Assembly (NCBI GenBank): GCA_003248315.1
Contig: QKWM01000004.1
Span: forward strand, 5,019,001 to 5,083,000
Origin: Streptomyces sp. SW4
Lineage (GTDB): Bacteria; Actinomycetota; Actinomycetes; Streptomycetales; Streptomycetaceae
Direction of reading: 5' to 3'
DNA length: 64,000 nucleotides
Position numbers and translations under genes: made by a program. Positions 35,793-44,629 of this stretch are shown here, piece after piece. Position 1 is the first letter of the stretch. Each line of letters starts with the position of its first letter. The notes under the pieces were generated by a model, which saw only the letters and a list, made by a program, of their open reading frames with translations, was not told where the DNA came from and made no database searches.

Positions 35793-36215
35793 ATGGCGGG
35801 GACAAGGGGCGAACAGGCGCTCGTGGAGCGGTGGCGCGGCATCCTCGCGCTGCACGCCCGGACCCAGTGCGAACTGGACCGCGCCCTGCACCGACACGGC
35901 CTGTGCGCCAGCGACTTCGAGGTGCTCGACGTGCTCGCCGCGCACCGCCCGTGCGCCTTGCGCGTCCAGGAGATCTCCGAGCGGGTCCATCTCAGCCAGA
36001 GCGCCCTGTCCCGGCTGATCGCCCGCCTGGAGAGGGACGGGCTCGTCGAGCGCGCCGTCTGCGCGGAGGACCGGCGGGGCGTGCGGGTCGTCCTCACCCC
36101 GAAGGGCCGCGCCCTGCACGGGCGGGTGCTGCCCGTGCAGCGGGCGGTACTGACCCGGATGCTCGCCGACCGGGCCGGTCCCGAGGGCACCGCGGCCCCG
36201 CCCGCCGGAGGCTGA
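35793..36215 (+). CDS. MarR-family regulator
   Basis: 140 residues, intact. Winged helix: LCASDFEVLDVLAAHRPCALRVQEISERVHLSQSALSRLIARLERDGLVERAVCAEDRRGVRVVLTPKGRA, with the D/E-x-R-R wing. A TACGGT -10 about 8 bases before the ATG suggests a leaderless transcript. It is convergent with the mycothiol-enzyme gene 8 bases away and shares no obvious operon, so its target may be itself or a distant gene. Confidence 0.9.
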   Translation: MAGTRGEQALVERWRGILALHARTQCELDRALHRHGLCASDFEVLDVLAAHRPCALRVQEISERVHLSQSALSRLIARLERDGLVERAVCAEDRRGVRVVLTPKGRALHGRVLPVQRAVLTRMLADRAGPEGTAAPPAGG

Positions 36216-36222
36216 CGCCCGG

Positions 36223-36961
36223 TCAGCTCCAGGTGACGGCCGACGTCTCCCGCCACAGCACGGCGAGCGAGGCGTCACCGGCGACCTCCGGGAACGGCAG
36301 CCGGTTCCACAGCGCCAGGTACAGCCGCGCCGCGGACCGGCGACCTCGCAGTCCGCCTCACCGGCGTCGCCCCGCTCGGTCACCGCAGGCTCGTCGGACA
36401 GCCGTACGGTCCACACGGCGCCCGGCCCGTCCGTCACCCGCACCCGCAGCCGGCGCGGCTCCCGGCTGCGGACCCGGCTCTTGGCGCGGGCGTGGAAGCC
36501 GAACAGCAACTCCTCGACGCCGTCCACGGCGAACGCGTCGTCGATCCCGGCGGGGGCGGCGCCGGTGGCCGACTCGGCGTCGATCCGGTGCACGGTCGTC
36601 TCGTGCGCCTGGCGCCGGGCCCAGAACGCCAGCGGCGAGGGGCCGGCAGGAAGTGCCAGCACTCCACGTCCGGCGCGGCCGACGACAGCGTGTCGACGAG
36701 CTGCCCGTGGCCCTCGCGGAACCAGGCGAGCAACTCCTCGCCGTCCAGGTCGGGCAGACCCGGGTCGGGGTGGTACGAGGTGTGTCCCTCGGCGACGAAC
36801 GCCGTCGCCCAGCGGTGCACCGTCCCGGTGTGCCGCAGCAGGTCGCGTATCTGCCAGCCGGGGCAGTTCGGCACCTCGGCGTCGCTTCCCGCGGTCTCGG
36901 CGGCCGTCGCCAGGGCCCGGCCCTCCCGCTCCAGGACGCGCACGTACATGGCGGTCTCCAT
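36223..36961 (-). CDS. Maleylpyruvate-isomerase-family mycothiol-dependent enzyme, two frameshifts
   Basis: About 246 residues. N-terminal DinB-like metal-binding bundle: REGRALATAAETAGSDAEVPNCPGWQIRDLLRHTGTVHRWATAFV, with the conserved CPGW, and H-x3-D/E positions in HTGTVHRW and HETTVHRIDAE. C-terminal domain: VDGVEELLFGFHARAKSR to WNRLPFPEVAGD. These enzymes use mycothiol as thiol cofactor; the true substrate of most is unknown. Start ATG 36961 gives METAMYVRVLEREGR; ATG 36949 has a better GGAG and is possible. Frames change near 36652 and 36347. Confidence 0.85.
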
Positions 36962-37072
36962 GCGAGGAGTGTGCCCGATGGAGCCCACTCCAGGAGAGCC
37001 CCCTCCGCCGCCCCCAGGGCGGACGGAGGGTGCGGGCACCGGAGTGCCGGGCGCCGGGCGCCGGGCGGCGGC

Positions 37073-38298
37073 TCAGCGGCCGAGCCGGGCCAGGGCCTCC
37101 AGCAGCCGGTCCACGTCGTCCGCGCTGCTGTACGGCGCGAGCCCGACCCGGACGCCGCCCCCGTCGCCCAGCCCGAGCCGGCGGGAGGCCTCCACCGCGT
37201 AGAACGCGCCGGCCGGGGCGTCGACGGCGTGCTCGGCCAGATGCCGGGAGACCTCCGGGAGTCCCGGCCGTCGACGGTGAACAGCAGGGTCGGCGTGCGC
37301 CGCGCGGCCCGCGAATGGACGGTGATGCCGCCCAGTTCGGCAAGGCCCCGCTCGATCCGCGCCCGCAGCGCGTCCTCGTGCGCTTCGAGCGCCGCGAACG
37401 CCGCGACGAGCCGGTCCCGGCGGCTGCCCTCCGCCCACGGGGCGAGGCCGGCGAGGAAGTCCACCGCGGCCCGGGCGCCGGCCAGCAGCTCGTAGGGCAG
37501 CGTGCCCAGTTCGAACCGCTCGGGCACGCCGTCGGGGAGGGGAGCAGCTTGTCCGGGCGCAGCGTCCCGAGGAAGTCGGGGCGGCCCGCCAGCACCCCAG
37601 GTGCGGGCCGAGGAACTTGTACGGCGAGCACACCAGCGTGTCGGCGCCGAGGGCGGTCAGGTCGACGGCGACGTGCGACGCGTAGTGCACCGCGTCCACG
37701 TGGAGCAGCGCGCCCACACCGTGCGCCAGCCGGGCGATCGCCGGGACGTCCGGCCGGGTGCCGATCAGGTTGGAGGCCGCGGTGACGGCGACCAGCCGGG
37801 TGCGCGCGGTGAGCACCTGCTCGACATGACCGGGGAGCAGTTCACCGGTGGCGGGTCGAAGTCGGCCCACCGCACGGTCGCGCCGGCCGCCTCGGCGGCC
37901 TGCACCCAGGGCCGGATGTTGGAGTCGTGGTCGAGGCGGGTGACGACCACCTCGTCGCCGGGTCCCCAGTCCTTGGCGAGCGTCCGGGACAGGTCGTAGG
38001 TGAGCTGGGTGGCGCTGCGGCCGAAGACGACGCCCCGCGGGTCGGCGGCGAGCAGGTCGGCCAGTGCGCCGCGGGCGCCGGTGACGATGTCGTCCGCGTT
38101 GCGCTCGCCCTCGGTGAGGCGGCCGCGGTTGGCCAGCGGCGAGGTGAGCGCCTCGGCGATCGCGTCCGCCACCGGCTGCGGCGTCTGTGTGCCGCCGGGC
38201 GCGTCGAACCGGGCGGACCCCGACCGCAGGGCGGGTACGCGGGCGCGGATCGCGTCGACGTCGAGGGGCGTGCGGGACGGGTGCGCCGTACGAGTCAT
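37073..38298 (-). CDS. Cysteine-desulfurase-like PLP enzyme, three to four frameshifts
   Basis: About 409 residues. Class V aminotransferase fold: ARFDAPGGTQTPQPVADAIAEAL, FGRSATQLTYDLSRTLAKDWGPGDEVVVTRLDHDSNIRPW, LLHVDAVHYASHVAVDLTALGADTLVCSPYKFLGPHLG (PLP lysine in PYKFLG), then VDAPAGAFYAVEASRRLGL. This is the cysteine-desulfurase-like subfamily that usually lacks a partner SufU/IscU gene; a role in sulfur transfer is possible. Shine-Dalgarno GGGAGG before ATG 38298. Frame changes near 37845, 37600 and 37260 make this one of the most damaged genes in the window. Confidence 0.85.
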
Positions 38299-38406
38299 GT
38301 GACCTCCCACCGGGGCGCCGGCGTTCGGCCGGCGGGACTGCGGGACCGAGGGACCGCCGGACGGCCGTCCCGCACATGATCGCAGCGTCCGGCCCTCGGG
38401 CGAAGG

Positions 38407-40040
38407 TCACGTACCGGCGTGTGCCGGGCGCTTCTCCCGGCTCCCCGGATGCCGGTGCCGCCACACCCAGAACACCGTGCAGGACAGCACGGCCCAGCCG
38501 GCCAGCACCAGGAAGGGCAGCGGGTGCTGGTGGTCCGGGAAGTACACCGCCGTGTGCTGGGCGTTGACCGAGGCCCCCGGCGGCAGCCACCGGCCGATCT
38601 CGCCCAGCGGGGACGGCAGCAGCGCCCAGGACACCGCGCCGCCTGACGAGGGGTTGCCGAGCACGACCATCAGCCCCAGGTGGGCAGCATCGCCCAGCGG
38701 CCGACGAGGGTGTTGAACATGGTGAAGACCATGCCGCTGGCGAACATGGTCAGCGCCAGGATCATCCACGACTCCACGAACGGCAGATCGAGCGCGCCGA
38801 GCAGCCAGTCGACCGCGGCCGCGATCGCCAGGCCGCCGAGCACGGCGTAGGCGGCCGTGAAGGCGATGCGTTCCGCCGGGGTGAGCGACCGGGCGTGCAC
38901 GCTCAGCTGGATCGCGCCGACGAAGCCGATGATGACGGCGGCCAGTGAGATGTAGAAGATCGCCAGTCCGCGCGGGTCGCCCTCCTGCAACGGGTTGATG
39001 TCCCGCACGGTGACCGCGACCCCGGTCCGCTGCCCGACCTTCGGTGCGGCCTCGGCCAGGACCTGGGCCACCGAGGCGCCGGACGCGCTCGACAGGTCCA
39101 GGACCGCCCTGCGCCCCTCGTCGCGCAGCTCGAAGATCGCGAAGACCTCCTGCTCCTCGACGGCCCTGCGGGCCTCGGCCGTACCGGCGTAGGGGTGCAC
39201 CTTCACCGACGCGTTCAGGGCCTCCTCCAGACCGGCCAGATAGGCCCGGCCGCGCGCCTCCTCGTAGGACCCGACCACGGCCGTGGGGATCGAGCGCGGC
39301 GTCGGATCGGCCATGGAGTAGGTGTACGACCACGCGAAGAGGCCGGCCGCCGCGGCGAGGATCAGCACGAGCACGGTGGCCGGCCAGAACGGCGACCCGC
39401 GGAACGCGCTCCACCGTTCGCCGGGCGTCGGCGTCCTGCCGTGCGCACCGTGCGCCCCTTCGCGCCGCGCGGTTCCTTCGCGTCGGGCGGTTCCTTCGCG
39501 TCGGGCGTTTCCTCCGCGCCGCGCGCTTCCTTCGTGTCGGGCGCCTCCTTCGCGCCGCGCGCTTCCTTCGCGCCGGGCGGTTCGTTCGTGTCGGGCGGTT
39601 CGTTCGTGTCGGGCGCCCCTCCGCGCCGGGCGGTTCCTTCGTCCCGTGCGGTTCCTGAGCACCGTCCGGCGCCGGTGGCCCCGCCGGTTCCGAGAACGGT
39701 CCGGCTCCTGCGGGCTCGGATGTTCCTGGCGGCCCCGTGGTTCGTGCGGGGCCGGTGGTTCCTGCGGGCCGCGCGGCTGCCGCGGCTGCTGCGGATTCTG
39801 CGGATTCTGCGGGGTGTCGTCCATGTCGTCCGGTCCGCCCGCCCGGGTCAGGCGCGCACCGGCGGCGGGCCGACGCGGCGTGCGGCCGGGGACCCGCCGG
39901 TGCGGACGCTGCCCGGGCCGGGACTCCGTGGGTCCGGGCGCCGCCCCGGTCCTGGAGGGGGTCGGTGCCCCGCCGGTGCGGCCACGGCCGGCGGCGGCCG
40001 GGTGGTGGTCCGCGGCCGTCGGCGTCGGATCGCTGGTCAC
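38407..40040 (-). CDS. DUF3533/ABC-2-like membrane protein with a long repetitive N-terminus
   Basis: About 545 residues. The C-terminal 330 are of the YhgE/DUF3533 type: one helix (WPATVLVLILAAAAGLFAWSYTYS), an external domain (STAVVGSYEEARGRAYLAGLEEALNASVKVHPYAGTAEARRAVEEQEVFAIFEL region) and five more helices (FYISLAAVIIGFVGAIQLS to FLVLAGWAVLSCTVFWVW). GTG 40040 has a perfect GAGAGGAG. The first 200 residues are Pro/Ala/Glu-rich; high GC3 picks the frame with EPPDAKE-like hexapeptides for the repeat block, meaning frame changes near 39690, 39620, 39455 and 38680. Probably a transport-related or envelope protein; partner unknown. Confidence 0.72.
39457..39653. repeat. Eleven 18-bp tandem repeats within the DUF3533 gene
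   Basis: Consensus CCTTCGCGTCGGGCGGTT, units every 18 bp from 39457. The tenth unit (39619-39635) is 17 bp, lacking one C of a C run, and this is exactly where the coding frame changes. Codes for Pro/Asp/Ala/Lys/Glu hexapeptides. Confidence 0.9.
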
Positions 40041-40249
40041 GCCTGACTCCTCTCGGGGGGCGGGCGAGCACCGTCACCCGGGCACGGGCCGCTCCGGGGC
40101 GGGACGGTCCGGTCCGGGCAGGTTCCGGGGTCCCCTGCGACAGTCGATCAGCCGCGGGAGGGCCCCGCAAACGCGGCGGCCCGAGCGAGGGCCCTCCGGA
40201 CGAGGGGTTGTCCCGGCGCGGGCCCGGTCCTAGGGTCTACCGGAATCGT

Positions 40250-40261
40250 GCAAGCGCTTTC
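40250..40261. promoter_or_regulatory. LacI-type operator GCAAGCGCTTTC
   Basis: Pseudo-palindrome around CG, 44 bases before the Gfo/Idh/MocA start. The related site CAAAGCGCTTGC (its reverse complement) precedes etfB at 14671. No lacI gene is adjacent, so the regulator lies elsewhere. Confidence 0.5.
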
Positions 40262-40304
40262 TATCCGGTTCGCGCGCCCAGCCGACCGGCCCCGAGGAGA
40301 CCGC

Positions 40305-41419
40305 ATGTCCCCATCCGCCGCCCGCCGCCGCGTCGCCGTCGTCGGTACCGGCGCCGTCGTCACCGGCGGCCACCTGCCGGCGCTCCGGGCCCACGCCGAC
40401 CGGGTGGAGCTGGTCGCCGCCGTGGACGTGGACCCGGTCCGGCTCGACGCCTTCCGGGCCGAGGCGGGCCGGGCCGTCGCCGGGTACACCTCGCTCGGCG
40501 CCATGCTGGACGCCGTACACCCCGATCTCGTGCTCGTCGCGACGCCGCCGTCCCTGCACCGGGAGCAGACGGTGGCGGCGCTCGAGGCGGGAGCCTGGGT
40601 CCTGTGCGAGAAGCCGCTGTGCCTGTCGCTCGCCGAGTACGACGACATCGCGGCCGCCGAGGAGGCCTCCGGCGCGTACGCGTCCGTGGTGTTCCAGCAC
40701 CGGTACGGCTCCGGCGCCGCGCACGCCCGCCGGCTGATCGCCGAGGGGGAGCTGGGCGCCCCGCTCGTCGCCCACTGCCAGACCAGCTGGCACCGCGACG
40801 CCGCCTACTACGCGGCGCCCTGGCGCGGCCGGTGGGCCACCGAGGGCGGCGGGCCGACGATGGGGCACGGCATCCACCAGTACGACCTGCTGCTGCACCT
40901 GCTCGGCCCCTGGGCGGAGATCCGGGCGATGGCCTCCCGCCTGGTCCACCCGATCGAGAGCGAGGACGTCTCCACCGCCCTGGTGCGCTTCGCGAACGGC
41001 GCCCTCGCCACCGTCGTCAACAGCGTCCTGTCACCGCAGGAGACCAGCCGCATCCGGGTCGACTGCGCCGACGCGACGGTCGAGCTGACCCACCTGTACG
41101 GCCACCGCAACGGCGACTGGACCTACACGCCCGCCCGGCACGTCGACCCCGGCCGCGCCCGCGCCTGGCGCACCCCGGCGGCCGACGTGCCCAGCTCGCA
41201 CGCGGCACAGCTCGGCGCCCTCCTCGACGCCTGGGACGCGGGCGTCAGACCCCCGGGCAGCGGGAGGAGGCGCGGGCCACCCTGGAGTTCGCGGCCGCCC
41301 TGTACAAGGCGGCGTTCACCGGGCGGCCGGTGCGCGCGGGGGAGATCCGCCCCGGCGACCCCTTCCACGCGGTCATGCACGGCGACCACCCCGACTGGGC
41401 CCCGAAGGAGCGGGTGTGA
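40305..41419 (+). CDS. Gfo/Idh/MocA-family NAD(P)-dependent oxidoreductase (frameshift near 41260)
   Basis: About 372 residues. Rossmann start RRRVAVVGTGAVVTGGHLPALRAHADRVELVAAVDVD, then LVLVATPPSLHREQTVAALEAGAWVLCEKPLCLS with the catalytic EKP lysine, and the sugar-binding half with GGGPTMGHGIHQYDLLLHLLGPW (conserved H/D). Oxidises a sugar or inositol derivative. ATG follows GAGGAGA. It overlaps the PmoA gene by GTGTGA, so both form one operon controlled by the site at 40250. Confidence 0.92.
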
Positions 41420-42437
41420 GCGGCGGCGGGAGCGGCGGCGGCCGTGTCCGGGTCCGCCACACGCACGGCGAGGACATCACGGTGACCGCGGCGAACGGCA
41501 CCGAGATCCTCCGCTACGTCTACCGCCCCGACCCGGAGGCCTTCGAGTCCCCGAAGCCGTACGCCCACCCCGTGCGCACGCTCGCCGGGCACACGGTGAC
41601 CGGGTACCGGCCGCACGACCACCGGTGGCACAAGGGCGTGCAGATGACGGCCAGCCACCTGTCCGGGCAGAACTTCTGGGGCGGCAACTCCTACGTCCGC
41701 GGCCGGGGTTATCTGCCGCTGCCCGACCGTGTCGGCTCCATGCGCCACGACGGCTTCGCGGACTTCTCGGCCGGGGCCGGCCGGTTCGCCGTCACCGAGC
41801 ACCTCACGTGGATCGCGAACGGCGGCGCGGCCTGGGCGAGGGAGGAGCGCCGCCTGACCGTCCACGGAGTGGACGAGGAGGCCGGTGCGTGGGCGCTGGA
41901 CTGGTCGATCCGGCTCACCAACATCCGCGACGCCCCGCTGGTCTTCGGCTCGCCGACCACCGCCGGCCGCGAGATGGCCGGTTACACCGGCCTCCACTGG
42001 CGCGGCCCCCGCGACTTCACCGGCGGCACGGTCTTCGGCCCGGACGGCGGCCCCGGCGGGGGTCCCGGCGACAGTCCCGGCGCCGGAGCCGGCGCGGGAG
42101 CGGGTGCGGATGCGGGCGCGGGCAGCGGTGCCGAGAGACTGATGGGTACCCAGGGCCCGTGGCTGGCGTTCACGGCCGAGCACGACGAGACGGACGCGCA
42201 CTCCACGCTCGTCTTCGCGCACGCGCCCGAGAACCTCGACCCCGGTTCCGCGATCCACCCTCGCACTGGTTCGTGCGCTCCGACCCGACCCCCGTGGTCG
42301 CCTTCTCCTGGGCGTTCTTCGAGGAGTTCACCCTGCCGCCGGAGGAGTCCTTCGCCTATCGGTACCGGCTGCTGATCGCCGACGGAGCGTGGGACCGGGC
42401 CCGCATCGCCGCACACCTGGACCAGTTGCCCTGGTGA
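41416..42437 (+). CDS. PmoA-family (DUF6807) protein, one frameshift
   Basis: About 340 residues. Beta-sandwich protein: YVYRPDPEAFESPKPYAHPVRTLAGHTVTGYRPHDHRWHKGVQMTASHLSG is the family signature with the His pairs (HDHRWHKG) that probably bind metal or sugar. A Gly/Ala insert (PGGGPGDSPGAGAG...) of about 30 residues interrupts the middle. The end, SHWFVRSDPTPVVAFSWAFFEEFTLPPEESFAYRYRLLIADGAW, is in another frame from about 42258. PmoA genes commonly accompany Gfo/Idh/MocA sugar enzymes; activity is unknown despite the 'methane oxygenase' name. Confidence 0.87.
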
Positions 42438-42485
42438 ACGCCCACCGCGGGCCGGCCCGCGGCGCCGAGGGCCGTCTATCACCGG

Positions 42486-42501
42486 TCACTTATATAAGTG
42501 A
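42486..42501. promoter_or_regulatory. ArsR-type operator, perfect 16-bp palindrome TCACTTATATAAGTGA
   Basis: A rare AT-rich palindrome 20 bases before the arsR ATG. TGATAT at 42506-42511 is a likely -10, so the palindrome covers the -35/spacer: classic autorepression. Confidence 0.8.
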
Positions 42502-42520
42502 GTGCTGATATGGTCGGTCC

Positions 42521-42880
42521 ATGCACGCCTTCGATGTGCTCGCAGACCCGTGCGCCGCCGGATCCTGGAACTCCTGGCCGACGGCGAGATGACGTCGGGG
42601 GCTGTGAGCGAGGTCATCAAGGAGGAGTTCGGGATATCCCAGCCCGCCGTCTCCCAGCACCTGAAAGTGCTGCGCGACAGCGGCTTCGCGACGGTGCGCC
42701 CGGAGGGCACGCGGCGGCTGTACGCCGTCGACTCCGCCCCCTGAAGGACATCGACGCCTGGCTCGACCGGTTCCGCCGGTTCTGGACCCCCACCTGGATG
42801 CCCTCGCCACCGAACTGGCCCGCGGCAAGCGTGAACGGCGCCTGCGCGGTGCCGACGAACCACCGAGGAGTACCTCATGA
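42521..42880 (+). CDS. ArsR-family regulator, three frameshifts
   Basis: About 120 residues once repaired: MHAFDVLADPVRRRILELLADGEMT (one G missing after GACCC), GAVSEVIKEEFGISQPAVSQHLKVLRDSGFATVRPEGTRRLYAVDSAP (winged helix), LKDIDAWLDRFRRFWTPHLDALATELARGKRERRLRG. No cysteine metal site, so it is the SRPBCC-associated ArsR class, not an arsenic sensor. Stop TGA overlaps the ATG of the AHSA1 gene. Frames change near 42548, 42740 and 42790. Confidence 0.87.
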
Positions 42881-43572
42881 TCGACGTGACGCACCAGATC
42901 AGCTCCGTCCGCCGCAAGGTCGGGACGCGCACGTTCAAGGGCGGCGAGGCCCGTGTGGTCACGATCGGCCGGACCTACGACGCCCCGCTCGACGACGTCT
43001 GGGACGCCTGCACCAACGCCGAACGCATCCCGCGCTGGTTCCTGCCGGTCACCGGAGAACTGAAGCTGGGCGGCCGGTACCAGCTGGAGGGCCACGCCGG
43101 CGGCACGATCGAGAGCTGCGACCCGCCGCACGGCTTCACCGCGACGTGGGAGTACGACGGCGACGTCAGCTGGATCGAGCTGAACCTGAGCGCCGAGGGC
43201 GACGGCACCCGCTTCGAGCTGCAGCACATCGCGCACGTCGACGACGAGAAGTGGGCGCAGTTCGGCCCCGGCGCCGTGGGCGTGGGCTACGACCTGCTGT
43301 TCGTCGGGCTGACGCTGCACCTCGCGAGCGGCGGCGCCGCCGTCGACCCGGAGGAGGCCATGGCCTGGACGATGTCCGACGAGGGACGGCGGTTCGTGAC
43401 GGAGAGCAGCGAGGGCTGGTACGCGGCGAACGTCGCGGGCGGCGCCGACCCCGCGGCGGCGCGTGCGGCCGCGGACCGCACCACGGCGTTCTACACCGGC
43501 GCCGAGACCGGTCAGGCCGACGCCGATCAGCCCGCAGGCGCGGCCGGCGCCGAGGGCGCTGACCGGGCCTAG
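42877..43572 (+). CDS. SRPBCC (AHSA1-like) protein
   Basis: 231 residues, intact. START/Bet v1-like fold: ARVVTIGRTYDAPLDDVWDACTNAERIPRWFLPVTGELKLGGRYQLEGHAGGTIESCDPPHGFTATWEYDGDVSWIELNLSAEGDGTRFELQHIA is typical AHSA1. The C-terminal 60 residues are Ala/Asp-rich. It is in an operon with its ArsR repressor, a common pair. Ligand and role unknown. Its stop overlaps the convergent PAP2 gene by 4 bases. Confidence 0.92.
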   Translation: MIDVTHQISSVRRKVGTRTFKGGEARVVTIGRTYDAPLDDVWDACTNAERIPRWFLPVTGELKLGGRYQLEGHAGGTIESCDPPHGFTATWEYDGDVSWIELNLSAEGDGTRFELQHIAHVDDEKWAQFGPGAVGVGYDLLFVGLTLHLASGGAAVDPEEAMAWTMSDEGRRFVTESSEGWYAANVAGGADPAAARAAADRTTAFYTGAETGQADADQPAGAAGAEGADRA

Positions 43573-44269
43573 GCCGAGTGGCCCGCGGCCCACGGGAGCG
43601 GCCACGGTGCCGCCGGGCCGACGGGGCCGGCCGACCCGGCCGACCCGGCCGACCCGGCCGGGGGTGGGCAGGGGGCGTCCGGCGGCCGGACCGCCGCCGC
43701 GGCGCCCAGCGCGGCCGCCGCACTGGCGATGCCCAGCACCGCACCGGCGGCCACGTCCCCGGGTAGTGCACGCCGGTGTGCACCCGGGAGTAGGCGACCG
43801 CGCTCGCCAGGGCGCCGAGCGGGAAGGCCGCCGCCGGGAGGGCCACGCCGACGGCGGTGGCGAAGGCGACGGCCGACGCGGTGTGGCCCGACGGGAACGA
43901 CGCCGAAGCCGGCATCGGCACGTGCCGGTCCACCGTGACCCGGGCCGCCTCCCGGTCCGGCCGGGGTCGGCGCACCAGGCGCTTGCCGAGCAGGTTGGCG
44001 GCGGCGGAGGCCACGGTGACCGCCCCGACGCCGAGCAGGGCCGCCCGGCGGGTGCGCGTCCCGCCGAGGGCGAGCGCGCCGGCGATGCCGAGCCAGAGCT
44101 TGGAGTGGTCGGCGGCGTGGGAGACGCGGCGCAGTGTGCGGTCCAGGGCGGGGGTCGGGGTGGCGGCCACCGCGGCGTACAGGGCGCCGTCCACGGCGCG
44201 CAGGTCGCGCAGGACCGAGGTGAGGCGGGTGGCGAGGGCGGGTGCGGGGCTGTCGGTCGGTCGGTCCAT
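43569..44269 (-). CDS. PAP2-family membrane phosphatase (frameshift near 43755)
   Basis: About 234 residues. KRLVRRPRP (K-X6-RP), FPSGHTAS (P-S-G-H) and SRVHTGVHYPGD (S-R-x5-H) are the three PAP2 motifs, the last one split by the frame change. Five to six helices. Ends in SAG triplets from 9-bp repeats at 43624-43660 and a His-rich end. Start ATG 44269 after GGAGAAGGAG. Undecaprenyl diphosphate or lipid phosphatase (inference). Confidence 0.87.
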
Positions 44270-44413
44270 GGGCTCCTTCTCCACCGGGCTGGCCGTCCTG
44301 GGTGCGCTGCTGCCGCCCCAGCCTGCCGGGTACCCCGCCGCCCGGCGCCCCGACGCCCCGTCCGGGCGACCCCCGACGTCTCGTCGCCCCGCCGCCCCTA
44401 CCCGTCCCGACCC

Positions 44414-44539
44414 GGGGGCTCCGCCCCGGCCCCCCGCTCCTCAATCGCCGGAGGGGCTGATTGATCGGGGGCTCCGCCCCCGACCCCCGCTCCTCAAACG
44501 CCGGAGGGCTGACTTGCCAGCCCGTCCGGCGTTTGAGGA
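44414..44539. repeat. Streptomyces-type intergenic repeat block and terminator
   Basis: The 360-bp gap 44270-44629 holds no gene. Two direct copies of a 46-50 bp unit (44414-44460, 44467-44512; shared GCTCCTCAA.CGCCGGAGG core) are followed by an inverted copy at 44518-44539. The second and inverted copies pair over about 21 bp (44491-44511 with 44518-44539) with a 6-base loop, forming a strong hairpin after copA. This element is dispersed in many Streptomyces intergenic regions (from memory). Confidence 0.8.
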
Positions 44540-44629
44540 CGAGGCCGTTCAGGCCGAAGCGGGGGTCTGGGGGCGGCAGCCCCAGGGTCGGGAAGGGAAG
44601 GGGCGGCGGGGCGAGGTACCCCGTTCCCC

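Noticed and set aside
37505..37520. tRNA-like T-loop (GTTCGAACC)
   Set aside because: It lies inside the cysteine-desulfurase-like gene, and no acceptor stem, anticodon arm or CCA context can be folded around it.
44270..44629. Hypothetical genes in the intergenic repeat region
   Set aside because: Open frames here only read through GC-rich repeats and have no natural codon bias.
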